A stretch of 64,000 nt of DNA from Paenisporosarcina sp. OV554 (GCF_003058165.1 NZ_QBUC01000009.1:62001-126000), one strand, 5' to 3'. Counted from the stretch's first letter, positions 1-8,797 are shown. Notes: generated by a model not told the origin, from the letters alone. Program-made: numbers and translations.

Positions 1-1
1 G

Positions 2-388
2 ACGCATAATGAACGACTTTCTGTTTGTTTAGATACATGTCATGTTCATGATGCAGGTTATAATATCGTCGATGATTTTGACAATGTACTTAATCAATTT
101 AATCAATTGATTGGCGTCGATCGTTTAAAAGTGCTACATATAAATGACAGCAAAAATATTCGTGGCGCTGGTAAAGATCGTCATGAAAATATTGGTTTTG
201 GTGAGATTGGTTTTAGAACACTTAATCAAATCGTGCATCATCCACAACTAGTAAATGTTCCTAAAATCTTAGAAACACCTTATGTAGGACTAGATGCAAA
301 AAATAAAAAGCCACCCTATTTTTATGAAATTGAAATGTTTAAAGCACAAACATTTATGCCGGAAAGCATTGACAATTTACGTTCATAA
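2..388 (+). CDS. nfo: Endonuclease IV (3' part of gene)
   Basis: This is the C-terminal 128 residues of an apurinic/apyrimidinic endonuclease, a base-excision-repair enzyme that nicks DNA 5' to abasic sites with bound zinc. The reading frame is open from base 2 and ends with TAA at 386-388. The conserved Nfo block [10 protein letters not shown] is visible early in the fragment, followed by HINDSKN and GKDRHENIG, which carry metal-binding His, Asp and Glu residues of the family. The start lies left of the window. In B. subtilis the homologue (yqfS) precedes yqfT and zur, as here. The call is secure from these motifs. Confidence 0.95.
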   Translation, partial: THNERLSVCLDTCHVHDAGYNIVDDFDNVLNQFNQLIGVDRLKVLHINDSKNIRGAGKDRHENIGFGEIGFRTLNQIVHHPQLVNVPKILETPYVGLDAKNKKPPYFYEIEMFKAQTFMPESIDNLRS

Positions 389-397
389 ACTTCAAGA

Positions 398-430
398 GAC
401 TCAAGCAGTTACCTGTTTGAGTCTTTTTTT
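398..430. terminator. Terminator after nfo
   Basis: An 11-bp stem (398-408 with 413-423, one G-T pair) with a 4-base loop is followed by a run of eight T. It sits between the convergent nfo and yqfT genes and probably serves nfo; the opposite strand lacks an equally good T run. Confidence 0.8.
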
Positions 431-669
431 TATAGATTAAAATACTCAAATAGCTTTTTGGTGCGATTTTTTCCTAAAATCTCAGCAATTTGTTTTTGAA
501 TGTGTGCTGGAGGGCCAAACAATATCCATTGAATGGAAGCTTTATCGAAAATAGGTCGAACTAATTTTACTTCCTGGGGAGATAATTGAACGGGAAGCGA
601 ACTTGTCATTTTTGCAATTTCATCATCTGATTTTTCTTTCGTTGCTTGAACTAGTTCCCAAATATCCAA
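430..669 (-). CDS. yqfT: DUF2624 family protein (YqfT-like)
   Basis: A 79-residue soluble protein without a recognised catalytic motif. Its size, its position between nfo and the zur region, and its N-terminal MDIWELV helix fit the YqfT / DUF2624 family of Bacillales, whose function is unknown. The start is supported by an AAAGGATGA ribosome site about 6 bases before the ATG at 669. It is transcribed convergently with nfo and divergently from the zinc operon. No membrane segment or signal peptide is visible. The family name rests on synteny more than on any diagnostic motif. Confidence 0.75.
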   Translation of the reverse strand: MDIWELVQATKEKSDDEIAKMTSSLPVQLSPQEVKLVRPIFDKASIQWILFGPPAHIQKQIAEILGKNRTKKLFEYFNL

Positions 670-695
670 AACTTCATCCTTTCAAGATTATAGAG

Positions 696-755
696 TTTAC
701 TTCTTACAATTTCTCCGTTATACTAACTAATTGTAAATCGTAATGATTATGAATT
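696..755 (+). promoter_or_regulatory. Promoter and Zur box of the zinc-uptake operon
   Basis: A sigma-A-type promoter is visible: -35 TTTACT (696-701), 17-bp spacer, -10 TATACT (719-724). Just downstream, 735-755 contains TCGTAATGATTATGA, nearly identical to the Bacillus Zur operator TCGTAATNATTACGA. Its placement over the transcription start predicts repression of the operon, including zur itself, when zinc is plentiful. The match to the known consensus is direct; binding is inferred. Confidence 0.8.
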
Positions 756-772
756 AGAAAGAGGCGAGCTTG

Positions 773-1546
773 ATGAAAACGCCATATGATATTGAACTTA
801 ACAATGTGTCATTCCAATACGACCACAACGTCGTATTAAAAAATATTTCGCTACAAGTAAAACAAGGGGATTTCTTGGCAGTTTTAGGTCCTAATGGTTC
901 AGGGAAGTCCACTTTATTAAAAATAATATTGGGATTGTTAAAACCAACTTCAGGAACCATTGAGTTATTCGGTGAAAAAAGTCGAGATTTCAAAAAAAGA
1001 GAATGGCTAGGCTATGTCTCGCAAAAGTCCAATGCGTTCAATACGGGTTTTCCCGCAACCGTGTATGAAGTCGTTCAAAGCGGTCTTGTGAAAAAAACAG
1101 GATTATTTAAAAACTATCCAAATGATTCACATCAACGTGTTGAGAAGGCATTGAACTCTGTAGGAATGATTGATTTTATGAACCAATCAATTGGAGAACT
1201 GTCAGGAGGTCAACAACAACGTGTATTTATTGCTCGTGCACTTGTAGCTGAACCGAAGTGTTTAATATTAGATGAACCTACTGTCGGAATTGATCATCAG
1301 CACGTACAATCGTTTTATAATATGCTCGCTGAGTTAAATCGTGAACAGAATCTTACGCTGATTCTCGTCACGCATGATGTTGATACTGTATCCAGTAAAA
1401 TCAGTCATGTCGCATGTTTGAATCAAACCATCCATTTCCATGGTTTTAAAAATGAATTTAATCAATTAAGTGATGTAGATCGTCAAGCATGGTATGGTCA
1501 TTCCGTTCGTAAAATTCACCATGCTAAAAGTGGGGGAACGCGATGA
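773..1546 (+). CDS. znuC: Zinc ABC transporter ATP-binding protein
   Basis: A 257-residue ABC ATPase that would energise high-affinity Zn(II) import at the membrane. The Walker A GPNGSGKST lies near residue 42, the ABC signature LSGGQQQR near 145, and the Walker B CLILDEPTVG follows, with the H-loop THD near 200. The ATG at 773 is preceded by GAGGCGAG; a TTG one codon earlier is less likely. It overlaps the permease gene by four bases (ATGA) and sits with zur behind a Zur box, so zinc rather than manganese is the likely substrate. No substrate-binding lipoprotein gene (znuA/adcA) is in this operon; it must be encoded elsewhere. Confidence 0.9.
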   Translation: MKTPYDIELNNVSFQYDHNVVLKNISLQVKQGDFLAVLGPNGSGKSTLLKIILGLLKPTSGTIELFGEKSRDFKKREWLGYVSQKSNAFNTGFPATVYEVVQSGLVKKTGLFKNYPNDSHQRVEKALNSVGMIDFMNQSIGELSGGQQQRVFIARALVAEPKCLILDEPTVGIDHQHVQSFYNMLAELNREQNLTLILVTHDVDTVSSKISHVACLNQTIHFHGFKNEFNQLSDVDRQAWYGHSVRKIHHAKSGGTR

Positions 1547-2409
1547 TTGAAGCGTTATTAAACTATGAGTTTTTACAAAATGCTTTTGCTTCTGGTATTA
1601 TTATTGGTCTGATAGCTCCACTATTAGGAGTATTTATTGTTGTTAGGAGACTTTCTCTTATTGCAGATGCTTTGAGTCACGTTACTTTAGCGGGGATTGC
1701 AGGGAGTTTATATTTAAGTCAAACTACAGCAGTATTTGCACTGTTAAATCCTTTATATTTAGGAATTGTAGCAGCCGTTACTGGCTCGGTGCTTATTGAG
1801 CGATTACGACGTTTATATAAACATTATGAAGAGCTAGCTATTCCTATCATAATGTCTGCAGGAATTGGATTTAGTGCCATATTTATTTCATTGGCTAATG
1901 GATTTAGCTCAGATTTATTTGGTTACTTATTTGGTTCTGTATCAGCAGTCAGTAGACAAGATTTATGGATTGTCCTTTCGATTGCATGTATTGTTGTTAT
2001 CTTTTTAGGATTGTTTTATAAAGAACTATTCCTCATGTCTTTCGACGAGGAGTACTCTAAAGCGTCTGGACTTCCATCGAGATGGATACACCTTTTATTT
2101 ATGATCGTAACGGCACTTGTAATAGCTGCAAGTATGCGAATCGTGGGGATACTCCTTGTTTCTTCATTAATGACATTACCCGTAGCAGCTAGCATGCGCA
2201 TGGCTAAGGGCTTTAAACAAGCGATTCTCTATGCGGTAATATTTGGAGAAGCTGCAGTGATAATTGGTCTTGTGTGTGCATTTTATTTAAATATTGCACC
2301 CGGAGGGACAATCGTTGTAACTTCAATCATCATATTATTACTCGTGATATTTGGGAAAAAGATTTGGTTAACGTTCGTAACACGTGATGAAAGGGGACGT
2401 CTTGCATGA
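1543..2409 (+). CDS. znuB: Zinc ABC transporter permease
   Basis: A 288-residue integral membrane protein of the ABC-3 family, with about eight hydrophobic segments. The segment [21 protein letters not shown] matches the conserved cytoplasmic contact region of ZnuB/AdcB permeases. It starts at an ATG overlapping the stop of the ATPase gene and itself overlaps the start of zur, showing tight translational coupling within the znuC-znuB-zur operon. Together with the ATPase it would form the translocation channel for zinc delivered by an external binding protein. The symbol could equally be adcB. Confidence 0.9.
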   Translation: MIEALLNYEFLQNAFASGIIIGLIAPLLGVFIVVRRLSLIADALSHVTLAGIAGSLYLSQTTAVFALLNPLYLGIVAAVTGSVLIERLRRLYKHYEELAIPIIMSAGIGFSAIFISLANGFSSDLFGYLFGSVSAVSRQDLWIVLSIACIVVIFLGLFYKELFLMSFDEEYSKASGLPSRWIHLLFMIVTALVIAASMRIVGILLVSSLMTLPVAASMRMAKGFKQAILYAVIFGEAAVIIGLVCAFYLNIAPGGTIVVTSIIILLLVIFGKKIWLTFVTRDERGRLA

Positions 2410-2816
2410 ATATCTCGAAGGCTTGGGACCTTTTAAAAGAAAAAGGCTACAAAAAAACGGATAAAAGACAACAAATTCTAGATTTGTTTGAGGATAATGA
2501 ACGTTATATAACGGCTCGAGATTTACTTAATGTAATGAAAAAAGACTATCCTGGAATGAGTTATGACACGATATATCGCAACTTAAGTACGTTTGTTGAA
2601 ATTGGCATATTAGAAGAGACTGAGTTATCAGGAGAACGCCATTTCCGAATGCAATGTGAAGCGGATCATCACCATCATCACTTCATTTGTATGGATTGTG
2701 GGAAAATTAAAGAAATTCATTTATGCCCAATGGATATGCTTGAGGAAAAGTTACCAACATATCAAATTGATAGTCATAAGTTTGAAATTTACGGCAAATG
2801 TCCGAAGTGTCTTTAA
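2406..2816 (+). CDS. zur: Zinc uptake regulator, Fur family
   Basis: A 136-residue Fur-family repressor. The N-terminal winged helix includes [12 protein letters not shown] (recognition helix, about residues 55-68). The His-rich [15 protein letters not shown] segment and the C-terminal CPKC provide the structural zinc site (two CxxC pairs) and sensory ligands. It starts inside the end of znuB (ATGA overlap). Location in an operon with zinc import genes and behind a Zur box identifies it as Zur rather than Fur or PerR. In B. subtilis zur (yqfV) lies in the same yqfS-to-ispG neighbourhood but not with znu genes; here regulator and transporter form one operon. Confidence 0.9.
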   Translation: MNISKAWDLLKEKGYKKTDKRQQILDLFEDNERYITARDLLNVMKKDYPGMSYDTIYRNLSTFVEIGILEETELSGERHFRMQCEADHHHHHFICMDCGKIKEIHLCPMDMLEEKLPTYQIDSHKFEIYGKCPKCL

Positions 2817-2850
2817 ATGAGTGAAATGAACTTCTAATAGGAACCAAAAG

Positions 2851-2880
2851 AAAAGCGTGAGGCATATGCCTCACGCTTTT
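2851..2880. terminator. Bidirectional terminator between zur and yqfW
   Basis: A perfect 30-base palindrome (15-bp stem, 2851-2865 with 2866-2880), with A-rich and T-rich ends so that both strands carry a T run. It overlaps the last codon and stop of the convergent minus-strand gene and can serve both genes. Confidence 0.85.
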
Positions 2881-3449
2881 TGTGTTAGAAATGAATGTTG
2901 TATCCATGCATCTGCTTCAAGCCAGTTATTCACACGTATAACGCCATCTGGGACAGCTTGTTGGTTATAGGGAGTATTAAATAACAACACTGGAATATTA
3001 CAATCTTCGGCAATGCCAACTGCATTATCGTGCTTGTCTTCAAAAAACACATCAATTGCATGGTTTTTAACAGTTTGAATTTTATTATGGGTACCAATTA
3101 ATTCAATGTGATCGTATGCAAGATTTTGTTCAACAAACCATTGCAACGTTACATCACGGACATTTGTGCCACGAGCTGAAATGAAGTATAACTCATGTTC
3201 CTTTTTCCATTCAGTCAATATCGCATGCGCATTAACTTGGATAGGGGAAGTAGCGTAAATTTCTGGTTCTGCTTGTTTAAACCATTTGTAAAAATCTTCA
3301 GATGACACTGGGAATGCTTTTGTTAAATCATATTCTTTAATATCATCTAGTACTAAGTTACACGAAAAAGCCTTATTGATATGTGGCAGTAACGAAGTAG
3401 GGCAAGTGACTGTACCATCAATATCAATTCCGAATCGGTAGTTTGACAA
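2871..3449 (-). CDS. yqfW: HAD-superfamily nucleotidase (YqfW-like)
   Basis: A 192-residue haloacid-dehalogenase-fold phosphatase of the 5'(3')-deoxyribonucleotidase type. Motif I FGIDIDGTVT (residues 6-15) carries the nucleophile and acid/base Asp pair, motif II is YFISARG, and the C-terminal FFEDKHDNA supplies the Mg-binding Asp. The start is a TTG at 3449 with an AAGGGG ribosome site 8-9 bases upstream. It begins only 12 bases after the stop of ispG and is probably its operon partner. The substrate is not determined by sequence; dephosphorylation of nucleotides is the family expectation. Confidence 0.85.
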   Translation of the reverse strand: MSNYRFGIDIDGTVTCPTSLLPHINKAFSCNLVLDDIKEYDLTKAFPVSSEDFYKWFKQAEPEIYATSPIQVNAHAILTEWKKEHELYFISARGTNVRDVTLQWFVEQNLAYDHIELIGTHNKIQTVKNHAIDVFFEDKHDNAVGIAEDCNIPVLLFNTPYNQQAVPDGVIRVNNWLEADAWIQHSFLTQKA

Positions 3450-3461
3450 ATGAACAGCCCC

Positions 3462-4568
3462 TTAAGAGTTTTGTTTTTCTAATTCTTGTTTATCATAGTA
3501 TTCTTGAGCAATTTTATCAATTTCAATCTTCAGTTCTTGAACCATTGTTGCTTCAGGGACTTTACGAACGGTTTTCCCTTTCATAAAGAGCAGTCCTTCT
3601 CCGCGAGCACCAGCAATACCAATATCGGCTTCACGTGCTTCGCCAGGGCCGTTTACTGCACAACCAAGAACAGCAACTTTAATCGGTGCTTTAATCGTTG
3701 AAATGTAGTCTTCCACTTCGTTTGCAATCGTAATTAAATCAATTTCAATACGTCCGCATGTTGGACAAGAAATTAAAGTAGCTGCATTTGACGATAGCCC
3801 GAATACTTTCAACATTTCTCTTGCAACTTTCACTTCTTCAACTGGGTCTGCACTCAACGACACGCGAAGGGTGTTACCAATACCATGACTTAACAAAGCA
3901 CCAAGTCCTGCAGCACTTTTTATTGAGCCGTTTACCAAGGTACCAGACTCGGTTATTCCAAGGTGAAGTGGGTAATCGAATGCTTGAGACGCTTTTACGT
4001 ATGCTTCGATAGCCAAACTAACATCAGAGGCTTTTAAAGATACGATGATATCGTGAAAATCTAAATCTTCTAGTATTTTAATATGATGTAATGCACTTTC
4101 GACCATCCCATCTGCAGTAGGATATCCATATTTTTCGATGATTTTACGTTCAAGTGAACCTGCATTTACTCCAATGCGAATCGGAATACCTTTTGCTTTT
4201 GCAGCGTTGACAACAGCTTCTACTTTTTCACGGCGACCAATGTTACCGGGATTAATACGTATTTTATCTGCACCATTTTCGATGGCTTTCAAAGCCAACT
4301 TATAATCAAAGTGAATATCCACAACTAATGGGATATTAATACGTTTTTTTATTTCAGCGATTGCGTCAGCTGCTCGATCATCTGGGCAAGCAACACGAAC
4401 AATTTGACAACCTGCTTCTTCTAAACGCAAAATTTCTGCGACAGTTGCTTCAACATCATGTGTTTTTGTTGTGGTCATGCTTTGTATGAATAATTCATTG
4501 CTACCACCTATAGTTAAATCGCCGACACGAACCGGACGAGTTTTGGAACGGTGAATAATTTCACTCAT
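3462..4568 (-). CDS. ispG: (E)-4-hydroxy-3-methylbut-2-enyl-diphosphate synthase
   Basis: IspG (GcpE) makes HMBPP from MEcPP in the MEP isoprenoid pathway. The 368-residue form is the short bacterial type: an N-terminal TIM barrel and a C-terminal 4Fe-4S domain, whose cysteines are seen in ISCPTCGR and in [12 protein letters not shown]. The start MSEIIHRSK is chosen over the 12-codon longer frame because AAAGGAGAG lies six bases before it. The gene is followed closely by yqfW. Position matches B. subtilis ispG (yqfY). Nothing odd is seen. Confidence 0.97.
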   Translation of the reverse strand: MSEIIHRSKTRPVRVGDLTIGGSNELFIQSMTTTKTHDVEATVAEILRLEEAGCQIVRVACPDDRAADAIAEIKKRINIPLVVDIHFDYKLALKAIENGADKIRINPGNIGRREKVEAVVNAAKAKGIPIRIGVNAGSLERKIIEKYGYPTADGMVESALHHIKILEDLDFHDIIVSLKASDVSLAIEAYVKASQAFDYPLHLGITESGTLVNGSIKSAAGLGALLSHGIGNTLRVSLSADPVEEVKVAREMLKVFGLSSNAATLISCPTCGRIEIDLITIANEVEDYISTIKAPIKVAVLGCAVNGPGEAREADIGIAGARGEGLLFMKGKTVRKVPEATMVQELKIEIDKIAQEYYDKQELEKQNS

Positions 4569-4662
4569 GAAAATTCTCTCCTTTTTCGGGCTCATAGCCT
4601 TCACTACTCTTTATTTTAGCAGTGATGAAAAGGAAATGCCAAGGAAGAAACGTTACTTTTGT

Positions 4663-4995
4663 TTAAGAACACGATAAATTTGTATCTTTATATATAGGAA
4701 TCTTCACAAATTCACCTGGTTGAATATTTTGATTACGTAGATGCGGGTTCTCTTTATAAAAAGTTTCTAATCGTTCAGGGAAGCTAATCCATACTTCTGA
4801 TGGATACACCCCAAACAAGGATAACAAAGTATCACCTTCAACAGTTTGAACAGGGAATATTTCATATTGTACTTGTTCTACACACTCCGTTTCAGTTTTA
4901 GAGAATGCCGCAAGAGAGATTGTGCCATCAAGTAAATCGATTTTAATGATATAAGAAATAATTAAAATGAAGACTGCTAGTCCAATTATGCGCAT
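4663..4995 (-). CDS. yqfZ: LysM-like membrane-anchored protein (YqfZ-like)
   Basis: A 110-residue protein with an N-terminal hydrophobic helix (about residues 4-18) and an extracellular part that reads like one LysM module: PVQTVEGDTLLSLFGVYP, then NPHLRNQNIQPGEFVKIP, with the usual spacing of a small peptidoglycan-binding domain. A strong AAAGGGAGG site precedes the ATG. Its place next to ispG matches B. subtilis yqfZ, a LysM protein of unknown role. The membrane helix could be a signal peptide instead. Function beyond wall binding is not predicted. Confidence 0.7.
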   Translation of the reverse strand: MRIIGLAVFILIISYIIKIDLLDGTISLAAFSKTETECVEQVQYEIFPVQTVEGDTLLSLFGVYPSEVWISFPERLETFYKENPHLRNQNIQPGEFVKIPIYKDTNLSCS

Positions 4996-5006
4996 AAAAA
5001 AACCTC

Positions 5007-5034
5007 CCTTTTTTCAACATATGCTGAAAAAAGA
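5007..5034 (-). terminator. Terminator of the DUF1189 gene
   Basis: An inverted repeat (CCTTTTTTCAACAT / ATGCTGAAAAAAG, one mismatch) lies between the minus-strand DUF1189 and yqfZ genes. The A/T-rich stem ends give a T run on the minus strand. Confidence 0.6.
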
Positions 5035-5038
5035 GAGA

Positions 5039-5542
5039 CTATGCCTTTTTCTGAGGATAATATTTTAGAGCAAGAGCCAAATAGATCATACATATAACGG
5101 TTGTCACAATAAAAATCCATCCATCACTAACTCCTATATATAAGAGGAAAATAGATAGGATTGTTGGTGAAGTATAGGCAAATGCAGTAGTCCGCCAAAC
5201 ATGTCTGTAATCGCCACGACGCTTAAGGAGCTTTAATATCAGCATTCCACCAAAAGCCATTAAGCTTATTCGGACAAATAGTAATAGAGTGGTCATAATA
5301 AATTGAATGATAAAGGCGAAAGGATATAAGATCCATTCCATATTTTCAACATAATCAAGCAAGCCATCAATAGAAGTGGAATCAGTTTTGAACCCAGTTA
5401 TAAAGTGGACGAATGAGAGCAGAGATAAAATGACTACAAAGAAAAAGACATATTGAATGACTTTGCCAATTGGTAAAAGACGAAAAGCTGCTATTTTTTT
5501 AGGATTGGAAATAGAAGCAAGTAATAATTGACTTATAGACAT
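5039..5542 (-). CDS. DUF1189 integral membrane protein (YqgB-like)
   Basis: A 167-residue protein with about four to five hydrophobic segments (residues 28-48, 70-95, 97-107, 120-140 and 142-158). The N-terminal motif with SISNPKKIAAFR followed by a membrane helix is typical of DUF1189 proteins, small paralogues of larger maltodextrin-permease-like membrane proteins. The ATG at 5542 has an AAGGAG site upstream. Location between yqfZ and the phosphate-symporter gene suggests the YqgB slot of B. subtilis. No function is known. Confidence 0.6.
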   Translation of the reverse strand: MSISQLLLASISNPKKIAAFRLLPIGKVIQYVFFFVVILSLLSFVHFITGFKTDSTSIDGLLDYVENMEWILYPFAFIIQFIMTTLLLFVRISLMAFGGMLILKLLKRRGDYRHVWRTTAFAYTSPTILSIFLLYIGVSDGWIFIVTTVICMIYLALALKYYPQKKA

Positions 5543-5629
5543 GAAATCACTCCTTATATCTTTATCATACTATTAATTCAAGGAGAGGTTTAAGGAATAT
5601 TGGGCGAAATTAGTACAAAGCTTACCGAT

Positions 5630-5657
5630 TGTTAAGTTATTGTAAAGTTTATATAAA
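5630..5657 (-). promoter_or_regulatory. Possible PhoP box, minus orientation
   Basis: Read on the minus strand, three hexamers TTTATA, TTTACA and TTAACA are spaced by exactly five bases, matching the PhoP direct-repeat consensus TT(A/C/T)A(C/T)A. It lies between the divergent DUF1189 and Na/phosphate symporter genes, so either could be the target. The four-repeat box before pstS in this window uses the same hexamers. Confidence 0.5.
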
Positions 5658-5662
5658 GGCTG

Positions 5663-5692
5663 TTTACATCAGTGTATCGAACTATTCATAAT
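5663..5692 (+). promoter_or_regulatory. Probable promoter of the Na/Pi symporter gene
   Basis: TTTACA (5663-5668), an 18-bp spacer and CATAAT (5687-5692) form a plausible vegetative promoter 45 bases before the symporter start. It lies just downstream of the possible PhoP repeats. Confidence 0.45.
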
Positions 5693-5736
5693 TAGGACTG
5701 TTGAATAGTGTCGAATTAGGAGTTGAAAAATGAATC

Positions 5737-7368
5737 GTGGAACTTAATTGGCAGGAAATGCTGTTTCAATTCCTTGGGGGTCTAGGAATCTTCTTGTTCG
5801 CCATTAAATATATGGGTGACGGTCTGCAAAAAGCAGCGGGTGATCGTTTACGAGATATTTTAGATCGTTTTACAACAAATCCGTTTATGGGCGTGCTAGT
5901 AGGTATTGCCGTCACGGTTCTTATTCAATCTAGTTCAGGAACCACCGTTATTACCGTAGGACTTGTTAGTGCAGGATTTATGACTTTAAGACAAGCTATT
6001 GGTGTAATAATGGGAGCTAATATTGGGACCACCGTTACAGCATTCATCATTGGGTTTGATGTAGGTGAATATGCATTGCCGGTAATGGCTGTTGGTGCTT
6101 TCTTGATTTTCTTTTTTAAGAAAAATCAAATTCAAAACCTAGGAGAAGTAATCTTCGGTTTTGGTGGTTTATTCTTAGGAATGGAATTAATGAGTGGTGG
6201 TATGAAACCACTCCGAGACTTACCGTCTTTTATTGATTTAACTGTAAGTATGAGTGACCATTCTTTATTCGGTGTAGTGGTCGGTACGGTATTTACGCTA
6301 ATTGTACAAAGCTCAAGTGCAACGGTTGGGATACTTCAAGGACTATATGCTGAAGATATTTTGAACCTAAAGGCTGCATTGCCAGTTCTTTTCGGCGATA
6401 ATATTGGTACAACCATTACAGCAGTTCTTGCCTCAATCGGGGCATCTGTTGCAGCTCGCCGTGCTGCTGCAACACATGTTCTATTTAATGTGGTTGGAAC
6501 CTTACTATTTATGATTATTTTAGAACCATTCACGATGTATGTGGAATGGTTATCCGGAGTTTTAGGTTTAGAACCCAAAATGCAAATTGCATTTGCTCAT
6601 GGGACATTCAATGTGACTAATGCGATTATTCAATTTCCACTAATCGGTGCTTGGGCATATGTGGTTACGAAATTAATCCCAGGTGAAGAAGTAACCATTG
6701 AATATAAACCGAAACATTTAGATATTCATTTCATTGACACAGCTCCTTCGATTGCGATTGGACAAGCAAAAGAAGAAATTCTACGAATGGGTCGCTTTAG
6801 TGTACAAGGATTGCAAGAGACATTTGAATATTTGAAAACACATAATAAAAAACACGCAGAAACAGGTTATCAAATAGAAGATGCAATTAATAATTTAGAC
6901 AATAAAATCACAGATTATTTAGTTAAAATAGCTGCTGAATCAATTTCTAAAGCAGATTCAACTCGTCACATTATGTTAATGGAAACAGTTCGCGATATCG
7001 AGCGTGTAGGAGACCACTTCGAAAATATCATAGAACTTATTGACTACCAACTTGTAAACCGTCTTAAATTAACCAATGATGCCATGGATGATTTAACAGA
7101 TATGTTTACATTAACAATTGAAACTGTGCAAAAAGCTTTAGAGTCTTTAGACATAAGTAGTCAAGTACTAGCACATGAAGTAGCACAACAAGAAGATTTA
7201 ATCGATAAAATGGAACGTAAATTCCGTAAGAAACACATTTTGCGACTTACTGAAGGCTCATGTTCTCCTCAAGCAGGTATTGTTTTTGTTGATATCGTCA
7301 GTAACTTAGAACGTATCGGTGATCACGCGGTTAATATAGCTGAAGCAGTATTAGGAAAAAGAGCATAA
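5737..7368 (+). CDS. Na+/phosphate cotransporter with PhoU-like domain
   Basis: A 543-residue NptA/YqeW-type sodium-dependent phosphate symporter. Two inverted Na/Pi-cotransport repeats show the signatures QSSSGTTVITVG with GANIGTTVTA, and QSSSATVGIL with GDNIGTTITA. About eight membrane helices occupy residues 1-315. A cytoplasmic PhoU-like helical domain follows (about 340-543; DIERVGDHFENI and NLERIGDHAVNI). The start taken is GTG 5737, 14 bases after AGGAG. An ATG at 5730 opens only a five-codon frame in another register, so the initiation region is unusual. Proximity to a possible PhoP box fits phosphate control. Confidence 0.88.
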   Translation: MELNWQEMLFQFLGGLGIFLFAIKYMGDGLQKAAGDRLRDILDRFTTNPFMGVLVGIAVTVLIQSSSGTTVITVGLVSAGFMTLRQAIGVIMGANIGTTVTAFIIGFDVGEYALPVMAVGAFLIFFFKKNQIQNLGEVIFGFGGLFLGMELMSGGMKPLRDLPSFIDLTVSMSDHSLFGVVVGTVFTLIVQSSSATVGILQGLYAEDILNLKAALPVLFGDNIGTTITAVLASIGASVAARRAAATHVLFNVVGTLLFMIILEPFTMYVEWLSGVLGLEPKMQIAFAHGTFNVTNAIIQFPLIGAWAYVVTKLIPGEEVTIEYKPKHLDIHFIDTAPSIAIGQAKEEILRMGRFSVQGLQETFEYLKTHNKKHAETGYQIEDAINNLDNKITDYLVKIAAESISKADSTRHIMLMETVRDIERVGDHFENIIELIDYQLVNRLKLTNDAMDDLTDMFTLTIETVQKALESLDISSQVLAHEVAQQEDLIDKMERKFRKKHILRLTEGSCSPQAGIVFVDIVSNLERIGDHAVNIAEAVLGKRA

Positions 7369-7370
7369 CA

Positions 7371-7436
7371 ATCTTCTCCTCTGGCGCTTTACATCTTAAT
7401 GGATGTAAGGCACGATAAAGAGGAGATTTTTTTTTG
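7371..7436 (+). terminator. Terminator after the Na/Pi symporter gene
   Basis: An ATCTTCTCCTCT / AGAGGAGAT outer stem and an inner TTACATC / GATGTAA stem enclose a small loop and end in nine T. The T run abuts the TGGAGG ribosome site of the next gene, so some read-through to yqgC is possible. Confidence 0.75.
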
Positions 7437-7446
7437 GAGGTGTACC

Positions 7447-7926
7447 ATGGAAATTATTGGTTGGAGTTTAATTGTGGTGTGCTTTATCATTGGATTCATC
7501 GGACTCGTCTACCCAATCATTCCGTCCGTTATCTTTATATTAGGGGGCTTCTTGTTATACGGAGTGTTTTTCTCTTTTGCAGAACTGCCTTGGTGGTTCT
7601 GGTTAATTGAAGTTTTATTTGTCGTCTTACTGTTTGGTGCGGATATGATGGCAAATGCCTTTGGTGTAAAAAAATACGGTGGGAGTAAAGCGGGGATTTG
7701 GGGAAGTACAATTGGCTTGTTAATAGGTCCTATTGTATTACCTTTTGCAGGTATCATTCTTGGGCCGTTTTTAGGTGCCATTCTTGCTGAATTAATATTT
7801 GAACGAACATCGATTAAACAAGCATTTAAAACGGGTGTTGGCTCAGTAATCGGCTTTTTAACTTCAGTCCTTACAAAAGGAATTGTTCAAATTGTCATGA
7901 TTGTGATTTTCGTACTAGTAGTCTAG
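7447..7926 (+). CDS. yqgC: DUF456 membrane protein (YqgC-like)
   Basis: A 159-residue, strongly hydrophobic protein with glycine-rich helices and the segment [16 protein letters not shown] near residue 20, characteristic of DUF456. A second glycine-rich half ([20 protein letters not shown]) follows. The start at 7447 is set by TGGAGGTG seven bases upstream. The gene lies directly before sodA, as yqgC does in B. subtilis. Glycine-zipper-like helices suggest an oligomeric membrane protein; no function is established. Confidence 0.8.
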   Translation: MEIIGWSLIVVCFIIGFIGLVYPIIPSVIFILGGFLLYGVFFSFAELPWWFWLIEVLFVVLLFGADMMANAFGVKKYGGSKAGIWGSTIGLLIGPIVLPFAGIILGPFLGAILAELIFERTSIKQAFKTGVGSVIGFLTSVLTKGIVQIVMIVIFVLVV

Positions 7927-7989
7927 CTTTCGGGCAAAAGACTGAATTCATAAAATTGCGTTGTTAATATTTGAATGAAAGAACTAAGT

Positions 7990-8019
7990 TTGTTACGCTA
8001 TTAATTGTAAATCTAATAA
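7990..8019 (+). promoter_or_regulatory. Possible sodA promoter
   Basis: TTGTTA (7990-7995), 18 bp, then TAATAA (8014-8019), 27 bases before the sodA start. The -10 match is partial, so this is tentative. Confidence 0.35.
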
Positions 8020-8045
8020 TAAGATCCTTTAGGAGGAAATGACAC

Positions 8046-8654
8046 ATGGCTTATGAATTACCACAATTACCATACGCGTATGACGCACTAGAACCACACA
8101 TTGACAAAGAAACAATGAACATCCATCACACAAAACATCACAATGCTTATGTAACGAACTTGAATAACGCACTTGCAGGTTATGACGATCTTTTAAGTAA
8201 ATCAGTTGAAGAGTTAATTGCAAACTTAGACGCAGTTCCAGAATCTGCTCGTCCAGCAGTTCGCAACAACGGTGGCGGTCATGCCAACCATTCATTATTC
8301 TGGGAATTATTATCTGCAAATGGTGGCGGAAATCCTTCAGGTGCATTAGCTGAAGCAATTGATGCTAAATTTGGAAGCTTTGATGCTTTCAAAGAAGAGT
8401 TTGCTAAAGCTGCAACAACACGCTTTGGATCAGGCTGGGCTTGGTTATCACTTAAAAATGGTGAATTAGAATTAACTTCAACTCCAAATCAAGACTCACC
8501 AATTATGGAAGGTAACACTCCTTTACTTGGTTTAGACGTTTGGGAGCATGCTTATTATTTAAACTATCAAAACCGTCGTCCTGACTACATCGCTGCTTTC
8601 TGGAATGTAGTAAACTGGGATGCAGTTACAAAACGTTTCGAAACTGCAAAATAA
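8046..8654 (+). CDS. sodA: Superoxide dismutase [Mn/Fe]
   Basis: A cytoplasmic superoxide dismutase of 202 residues that converts superoxide to hydrogen peroxide and oxygen. Metal ligands are in [20 protein letters not shown] and LDVWEHAYY; the GGNPSG and FGSGWAWL segments are typical of the Mn-type family. A perfect AGGAGG site precedes the ATG. The neighbours yqgC and pbpA match B. subtilis. Codon use is strongly biased, as expected for a highly expressed gene. Confidence 0.97.
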   Translation: MAYELPQLPYAYDALEPHIDKETMNIHHTKHHNAYVTNLNNALAGYDDLLSKSVEELIANLDAVPESARPAVRNNGGGHANHSLFWELLSANGGGNPSGALAEAIDAKFGSFDAFKEEFAKAATTRFGSGWAWLSLKNGELELTSTPNQDSPIMEGNTPLLGLDVWEHAYYLNYQNRRPDYIAAFWNVVNWDAVTKRFETAK

Positions 8655-8663
8655 TGAAGAAAA

Positions 8664-8731
8664 GCTTAAAGCGCCACTCTAGCTCGATTCCGAGTTTCTG
8701 AAGCGGAGGATCGATCTGGCGTTTGAAGGTA
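8664..8731. repeat. Long imperfect hairpin, possible intergenic repeat element
   Basis: AAAGCGCCA at the left pairs with TGGCGTTT at the right with one bulge, and inner parts (AGCTCGAT with GATCGATCT) continue the stem. It is more G+C-rich than its surroundings and encodes nothing visible. It resembles the short palindromic intergenic repeats of Bacillales genomes, but I can see only one copy in the window. Confidence 0.45.
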
Positions 8732-8759
8732 GACAAATCATTTACATGACGAAACAAAT

Positions 8760-8797
8760 CACACACTCATTTCGTTAATTGAGTGTGTGTTTTTTTT
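8760..8797 (+). terminator. sodA terminator
   Basis: A CACACACTCA / TGAGTGTGTG stem with a 10-base loop, followed by eight or nine T. Confidence 0.9.
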
